Made by a program: the position numbers and the translations under genes | The notes under the pieces: model-generated | What the model was told of the DNA's origin: nothing | The model's database searches: none | Seen by the model: the letters and a program-made list of their open reading frames with translations, nothing else | Origin: Amycolatopsis sp. EV170708-02-1 | GTDB lineage: Bacteria > Actinomycetota > Actinomycetes > Mycobacteriales > Pseudonocardiaceae | Length of the DNA: 64,000 nucleotides | Direction of reading: 5' to 3' | NCBI RefSeq assembly: GCF_022479115.1 | Contig: NZ_CP092497.1 | Coordinates: 2,356,001-2,420,000 of the forward strand | In this document: positions 59,318 to 64,000 of the stretch, one piece after another | Layout: each line of letters starts with the position of its first letter | How positions within the stretch are numbered: position 1 is the stretch's first letter

Positions 59318-62300
59318 TCAACGACATGGCGGCCCATACGGGATCGCAGGAAGGTATTCTTTCCATTGTTCAACACTGAGCCTAGGGGTTGTAGCACAGA
59401 TCCGTCGCACGTTCTCGTCAGTATTCATATTCCACAAGAGAACTGTCGACAATGGCAGGAAGCCATTGTCTTCGCGGTACGCATCAGCACTACTGGCTAT
59501 AATGTTCCCGCCCGGGCTATACGTGACAGCCCCAATTGAGCTTTCGTGCCCGGTCAAGGGCTGACCGAGAGGTTCCAGGTTGTCGACATTGGCAACATTC
59601 CATAGGCTAACACTTGGACTAGTACTGTGACCACTGGCCAGAATTCCACCGTCAGGACTAAAGCTTAATCGACCGGGCCCACTGCCGACAACCCCGGAAA
59701 CCACACCTCGCTTGACCGCATTCCCCGCAGCGGAGACATCCCACATCTGCAGGCCACCGTCATCCAGCATGGCAAGTTTGCCAGCGTCCACACTAAGCGC
59801 CAGATCATGTCCAGGAAACCTGTTACCAGGATTTCTTACAGTAGTCAAAACGACCGGATCCTGAGGGCTACCAACATCCCAAAGTTGGCTTTTGATATTT
59901 GCCGTACCGTTTTGAGACGCAGACATCGTCGCGTTTTGATTGACAAGCGCTAGATGATTCCGTGGGTCCACAGCGACAAGGCTGATCATTCCGGAAGACG
60001 TCTCCGCCGGAGGCGGCACTTTACGAGGTTCGCGCGGGTTTGTTATATCCCAGGGCTGAATAGTGGATACGGTAATATCACTCGAGATACTCTGATATGT
60101 GGAACCAACCAGAAGGTATCTATTAGCAATGTAACCAACGGTTCTCGCCACTAGTTCACAGTCCTGCGCAGCTACTCTCACCAGCGCATCGGTCGCCCCA
60201 GAGCCCGCCACATCACAGTTACCACCATCGTCGAAGACGTGGAGTACCTCCGGTTTCATCGGATTCCGCACATCCCAGAGAACTGCAGTCCCATCCTCGA
60301 AACCTGCGATCAACATTTCCCCATCAGGACTAAAAGCAAAGGAGGTCGCAGTAGCCCGACTCCCCTCAGCCATGGGGAGATCAGAGGCAAGTCGCGGTTC
60401 GTCATGATCGGAAACGTTCCATAACTGAAGGACGCTGCCCACGATTGCCCTGTTGGAGATCGCGAGGAATTGACCGTCAGGACTGAAAGCCAGAGCCAAT
60501 CTGGACACCTCGGAATTAAAGGCAACCCTGTTGGTTCTCAATGGAATTGGAACACTGGCGTCGATCATCAGTCCGGTGTGGAGCACGGAATCGATCGCCA
60601 AGCCCGAGTCGGCGAGAAGTTTCCATGCCGCCAGGTCGAGCTGCCGCGCAAGGACTAGGTTATCGATCTGACCAGTGCTGCGCAGGCGCCGGGCTTCCGT
60701 AACGAGATTGCCGGCCGTCGCCTGTGCGAGCGCAGTCTGTGCACGAGACTTCTGGAAAACGGCGACACCTGCAGCAACACTCGCGGTTACAGCTAACATG
60801 CACAGCGTCACGAAAATCGCTCGCCGGATCCGGCGAACTCGGGCACGGCGCCGGACTGAGGCCGTATAGAAAGCCACCCCCCGTGGCCCCAAGCCGTGTT
60901 CAGCGCGCGCAGTTTCAATCCAGGCGCGGGCATTGTCCAGACGACTCCCCTGCAACAGGAGCGCGGGATCATGACTATCTTGTTCCCACCTTGCTGTGGC
61001 CTCCTCTAGAAATTGCCGGGAGAGATTACTCGTTCGGTCGTCATCGATCCACCCGCGCAGCCTCGGCCAAGCTCTCAGAAGCGCTTCATGCGAAATGAAG
61101 ATCGCGCCACGTTCCTGCGTTAACAGTCTGCCGGCCGTGAAGGCTTCAATTACACTGAAGACAATTTCATCATCCGGCAAATCGCTAGGAGCGAGCGTAC
61201 GGCGAGTATCTTCGGCGCCGTCACCGATCTTGATCATTCGAAGAAATAGCGTGCGCGCGATCTTCTGCTCGTTGTCGCCGAGGCGGGAGTATACACTTTC
61301 CGCAGTGGTGGCGATCGCGTCGGGAATTCCACCGGTCGTGTGATAGCTCTCGACCGTCAGCAGATGCCCCTTCCGCTCCTGCCAGACGGCTCGTAACGCG
61401 TGTGCCAAGAGAGGTAGTCGTCCGGCCTCATAAACGCCAGTCGGCGTAAGGCCGAGGTCGCGCAGCAGGAGTTCGACCAGGCCCGGCTCAATGTCGAGGC
61501 CGACCTGCCTGGCAGGCAATTGCACAGCCTTACGGAGCTCAGCTTCCGTCATCGAGCCGACAACGACTTGCCCGTGATTCACAGCCTCAAGCAGCAAAGG
61601 ATGACTGACACAGTGGAAATAAGCGTCAATTCGGAGGCCGAAGACCAGGAGACCTGGTCCTCCTTCCGCTGCGACGCCGGCAAGTAAGTCGAGGTAGGAG
61701 TTGCGCTGCGGTTCGTCCTCACATAAGGCGAACAATGCTTCAAGCTGGTCGACCACGACGATAATGCGTGCACCGTCCCCGTAACGCACCAGTTGCGCCT
61801 TGATCGCGTCGACCAAGACATCGGGACTGTTGACCCACTCACTCACCACCGCCTCTTCGAGACAAAACAGCTTCGCCAGTCGCCGTACGAGCTCGACGAC
61901 AGGTTGATCTGTCGGCGTCAGGACGAGTTGAGGCCAGCGAGAGGCTCCAGATGCTGGCAGGACTCCCCGGTCGCGCACGGCGGCGAGGAGCCCGGCACGC
62001 AGCAGCGACGACTTCCCGACACCGGAGGGACCGACAACGATCAAGGGGCCACCACCGTCGATCCTCGCCGCCAGATGCCCTGCTAGCCGCGCCGTCAACA
62101 TGTCGCGGCCGAAAAACCATGACGCTTCCTCAGCAGTGAACGCGGACAATCCCGGATAGGGGCATACATCGTCCGGTACCGGGCTTATTACGCGGCGGGT
62201 CGTATTCCCACCGTCCACGTAGTGGATGTGGACGTCCCTGCCAGCTAAGGTCGATTGCCCGTTTCCAGAAACCTCAACGTAGAAATTCGCCGGAACGTTG

Positions 62301-62323
62301 GCTGACCGGTCCGAACCGGTCAC
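59318..62323 (-). CDS. STAND NTPase with WD40 repeats (NLR-like)
   Basis: This encodes a 1001-residue NLR-like signal-transduction ATPase. Residues 13-36 hold a short Gly/Gln-rich motif ending STLAGRDVHIH, shared with the adjacent small protein. The NTPase follows: YPGLSAFTAEEASWFFGRD, Walker A GPSGVGKSS at 98-106, and Walker B RIIVVVDQLEAL at 186-197, then helical subdomains. A membrane-like helix lies near 500-520. C-terminal WD40-like repeats run from about 600 to 985 (LAFSPDGQFLAIS, FAFSPDGEMLIAG, LSFSPDGGILASG). The GTG start overlaps the partner's TGA. The region is much less G+C-rich than its neighbours, suggesting transfer. It is probably a sensor that oligomerises on ligand binding. 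Confidence 0.88.
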   Translation of the reverse strand: MTGSDRSANVPANFYVEVSGNGQSTLAGRDVHIHYVDGGNTTRRVISPVPDDVCPYPGLSAFTAEEASWFFGRDMLTARLAGHLAARIDGGGPLIVVGPSGVGKSSLLRAGLLAAVRDRGVLPASGASRWPQLVLTPTDQPVVELVRRLAKLFCLEEAVVSEWVNSPDVLVDAIKAQLVRYGDGARIIVVVDQLEALFALCEDEPQRNSYLDLLAGVAAEGGPGLLVFGLRIDAYFHCVSHPLLLEAVNHGQVVVGSMTEAELRKAVQLPARQVGLDIEPGLVELLLRDLGLTPTGVYEAGRLPLLAHALRAVWQERKGHLLTVESYHTTGGIPDAIATTAESVYSRLGDNEQKIARTLFLRMIKIGDGAEDTRRTLAPSDLPDDEIVFSVIEAFTAGRLLTQERGAIFISHEALLRAWPRLRGWIDDDRTSNLSRQFLEEATARWEQDSHDPALLLQGSRLDNARAWIETARAEHGLGPRGVAFYTASVRRRARVRRIRRAIFVTLCMLAVTASVAAGVAVFQKSRAQTALAQATAGNLVTEARRLRSTGQIDNLVLARQLDLAAWKLLADSGLAIDSVLHTGLMIDASVPIPLRTNRVAFNSEVSRLALAFSPDGQFLAISNRAIVGSVLQLWNVSDHDEPRLASDLPMAEGSRATATSFAFSPDGEMLIAGFEDGTAVLWDVRNPMKPEVLHVFDDGGNCDVAGSGATDALVRVAAQDCELVARTVGYIANRYLLVGSTYQSISSDITVSTIQPWDITNPREPRKVPPPAETSSGMISLVAVDPRNHLALVNQNATMSASQNGTANIKSQLWDVGSPQDPVVLTTVRNPGNRFPGHDLALSVDAGKLAMLDDGGLQMWDVSAAGNAVKRGVVSGVVGSGPGRLSFSPDGGILASGHSTSPSVSLWNVANVDNLEPLGQPLTGHESSIGAVTYSPGGNIIASSADAYREDNGFLPLSTVLLWNMNTDENVRRICATTPRLSVEQWKEYLPAIPYGPPCR

Positions 62324-62745
62324 GATTTCGTGATGTGTGCGTCCCGACCTGCGAGCGTAACTTGGGAACTTCCGGACGCCTTGACACGTATGTTGACTTC
62401 GCGAGAACGCGCTTCATCGGCATCTCCCTCCGACGGCGTCCACTCCCCGAGAAGCCTCCGCAACTCGTCCGCGATGCCGGGATCTGCCGCCATGAGCCTT
62501 CGCAGCCGCCCCTGCCATTCTTTGACGGCATCAGGCTCGACGTCAGGATCCTGGGCATCACGGGCAGCGAGGATCGCCGTCCGAGTCTCTTCGGCTTCGG
62601 CTTCCACGGTGGCACCACGTTCCGGATGTACCTTGCGCCAAAGTGAACCAACCGCCGACACGATCTTCTTCCAGCTGTCCGTCGTCAGTAATCTCACCAG
62701 AATTGTCGCCGACGTGCCCGCCAAGGCCACCAGTTCGGGATCCAT
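62320..62745 (-). CDS. Small Bell-like effector with amyloid-type C-terminal motif
   Basis: This encodes a 141-residue protein. Residues 1-30 (PELVALAGTSATILVRLLTTDSW) form a hydrophobic helix, followed by an amphipathic all-helical domain to about 105. The tail (118-139) reads VNIRVKASGSSQVTLAGRDAHI. It matches about 13 of 23 positions of the N-terminal motif of the next gene's STAND protein. Such effector plus receptor pairs with shared short motifs are described as bacterial amyloid signalling (BASS). ATG 62745 is chosen because GGGAGGG lies at good spacing; ATG 62769 is the alternative. Its TGA overlaps the STAND GTG. Toxic membrane action is inference. Confidence 0.75.
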   Translation of the reverse strand: MDPELVALAGTSATILVRLLTTDSWKKIVSAVGSLWRKVHPERGATVEAEAEETRTAILAARDAQDPDVEPDAVKEWQGRLRRLMAADPGIADELRRLLGEWTPSEGDADEARSREVNIRVKASGSSQVTLAGRDAHITKS

Positions 62746-63019
62746 GCACGTCCCTCCCAGAAGTTGCATGTCCTCCGTTCAGGCTAGACCCTCAACACCA
62801 GGACGCAGCCAGGGGGTACCACTCTGCAGCAAAAAACCTGACAGGTGCACGCCGCAGCAAGGAGTTGGATACCACCGTTGCCGGGCACGTTCGACAGAGC
62901 GGACGTGTATGCGCGGGAACTCACTGGATGGCGGCGAGGAGGGCACTCGGGCCAGGCAACCCGCTTGGATGCGCAGATTAAAAGCTGCTATTGACAAGTA
63001 CTCAGCTCTTACAAATGAA

Positions 63020-63047
63020 GCCCTCCCCGGCAACCGCCGAGGAGGGC
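63020..63047 (-). terminator. Hairpin terminator after serine protease gene
   Basis: GCCCTCC (63020-63026) and GGAGGGC (63041-63047) pair, with an inner CGG/CCG, 17 bases beyond the stop of the minus-strand protease. The rest of the 62746-63064 gap shows no gene; it should carry the promoter for the effector-STAND pair. Confidence 0.6.
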
Positions 63048-63064
63048 CCCGCTACAACCAAACG

Positions 63065-63784
63065 TCAGACGCCGGCGATCTGCTGGATCCAGGGCCGGTA
63101 CCGCGTGATGTTCGTGTACGCGGTCGTCGTCTGCCGGTCGCTCGTCGACGCGACGCCGACCTGGCGGCCGGAGGCGAACATCGGGCCACCCGAGTCCCCG
63201 CCGGCGGTGATGCCGTCGCCGCGGCGCGCGCACACCGCGATGCCGCCGTTGTAGTCACGGCAGGAGACCGACGTGACCGAGACGTTGGCGACCTTCAGGT
63301 AGCGCGACTGGCAGTTGATCTCCGAGCCGCACTGGCTCGTCGCGCCCCAGCCGTAGACCTGGACGGTCTGGCCGACGGAGACGTTGGCGGTGGTGCCCAG
63401 CGGCGAGTAGGTGGCGTTGACCGAGGTCGTCAGCTTCACGATCGCGAGGTCCGCGCTCGGGTGACGGGTGACCGTGGAGCCGGTGGCCATGGTGCCGCCG
63501 CTCTGCTGGTCGAGGCTGCCGATCCGGAAGGTGAACGTGCCGCCACTGGCCACGCAGTGCTTCGCGGTCAGGATGTACTGCGGCGCGATGATCGTCGAGG
63601 TACAGGTCTGCCTGCCGTTGGCGAAGAGCCTGGCCGCCCACGGGCCGCTCGACGCGTTCTGGCCGCCGATGATCATCGGCTGGACGTCGGAGGACGGTTC
63701 CGCGGCGGACGCCACGGGGGCGGTGACGCCGAGCAGCGCCGCGAAGGCGGTGCCGGCGATCAGTGCGAAGGAGCGCAGTCGCAT
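63065..63784 (-). CDS. Secreted trypsin-like serine protease (S1)
   Basis: This encodes a 239-residue exported S1 protease. The signal peptide is at about 1-28, followed by a short pro-segment to the IIGGQNA activation site. The catalytic His is in LTAKHCVA, Asp in HPSADLAIVKL, Ser in AGGDSGGPMF. Cys pairs fit trypsin disulfides. Unlike the protease at 2384 it has no long pro-region or binding domain. Monocistronic, with a terminator at 63020 and a promoter expected in 63785-64000, where I see no other gene. Confidence 0.92.
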   Translation of the reverse strand: MRLRSFALIAGTAFAALLGVTAPVASAAEPSSDVQPMIIGGQNASSGPWAARLFANGRQTCTSTIIAPQYILTAKHCVASGGTFTFRIGSLDQQSGGTMATGSTVTRHPSADLAIVKLTTSVNATYSPLGTTANVSVGQTVQVYGWGATSQCGSEINCQSRYLKVANVSVTSVSCRDYNGGIAVCARRGDGITAGGDSGGPMFASGRQVGVASTSDRQTTTAYTNITRYRPWIQQIAGV

Positions 63785-64000
63785 GGTTCCGACTCATTTC
63801 TGCGGCCGGGATTCGGCCGCGCGATGGGGACGGGTGTGCTGATTCTGGGACCCGGCAAGAGAAACCGGACACCTCCGAAAGTCGTGGAGTAGGTACTTAT
63901 CTCTTCGGCGCGCCTACCGCTAAGTGCCCCTCTAGGTACCGGAACCACCCGCCGGTTACGACACCCGGCGTCCGTCCACTTGAGACAGATGGCGGCATAA

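Noticed and set aside
1..64000. Complete biosynthetic gene cluster
   Set aside because: No PKS, NRPS, terpene synthase or lanthipeptide core was seen; the single acyl-CoA ligase is isolated.
1..64000. tRNA or rRNA genes
   Set aside because: No cloverleaf or rRNA-like sequence was noticed in the intergenic gaps, all of which are short apart from 7730-8917. A tRNAscan run would settle this.

Overview
The window is high-G+C actinobacterial DNA with a dense gene layout, ATGA/GTGA start-stop overlaps, many GTG starts, and several likely leaderless genes. The gene content (streptogrisin-like protease with a chitin-binding tail, CGNR regulators, MHS transporter, TIGR03086 protein, STAND-WD40 protein) suggests a soil Pseudonocardiaceae member, probably Amycolatopsis. 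The genus is my inference. It looks like chromosomal accessory or secondary-metabolism-poor territory: no rRNA, tRNA, prophage, IS element or CRISPR array was seen.

Layout. 0-7.7 kb: secreted degradation genes (cupin, tannase/feruloyl esterase, S1 protease), a sigma factor and a LysR regulator, a small secreted peptide, a lipoprotein, a thioesterase and an aldo/keto reductase. 7.73-8.92 kb: a gene-free array of about 18 imperfect hairpin-forming repeats. 8.9-10.7 kb: a CGNR regulator divergent from an epoxide hydrolase. 10.8-21.0 kb: a carbohydrate-utilisation locus. A LacI-type operator lies between a divergent dehydrogenase/hydrolase pair and a CUT1 ABC importer (binding protein plus two permeases, no ATPase), followed by a GH29 fucosidase, a PL6 lyase, a frameshifted LacI regulator, a sugar isomerase and an SGNH hydrolase. 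21.0-22.4 kb: a Ser/Thr kinase whose extracytoplasmic domain resembles a cellulose-binding module. 22.4-34 kb: LacI, flavodoxin and hydrolase genes, TetR, an acyl-CoA ligase, a secreted protein, a phosphatase, an MHS transporter with an M20 peptidase, LysR, and an AGPS-like FAD oxidase. 34-40 kb: HAD-like protein, secreted GH2-LamG enzyme, DUF885 hydrolase, enoyl-CoA hydratase-like protein. 40-47 kb: SWIM protein, SNF2 helicase (frameshifted), YaaA-like protein, MarR, TIGR03086 protein and a TGT-like protein. 47-50.8 kb: hydrolase, two TetR regulators and a carotenoid oxygenase.

Two possible conflict or defence systems occupy the right end. From 57.9 down to 50.8 kb, one tightly coupled minus-strand operon encodes SWIM protein, a conserved protein of unknown function, VWA protein, MoxR-type AAA ATPase and DUF5682 protein. 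This resembles the enterobacterial yehL-yehM-yehP-yehQ set and described MoxR-VWA ternary systems. From 62.7 to 59.3 kb, a small Bell-like protein overlaps by GTGA a STAND NTPase-WD40 protein. Its C-terminal motif is repeated at the N-terminus of the STAND protein, the arrangement expected of an amyloid-signalling effector and receptor pair. The 59.3-62.3 kb stretch is clearly less G+C-rich than its surroundings. A secreted trypsin-like protease closes the window.

Four genes (LacI 18.6 kb, SNF2 42.9 kb, DUF5682 52.8 kb, MoxR 54.6 kb) are each split by what looks like one missing G/C in a short homopolymer. This pattern suggests sequence errors rather than four independent mutations.
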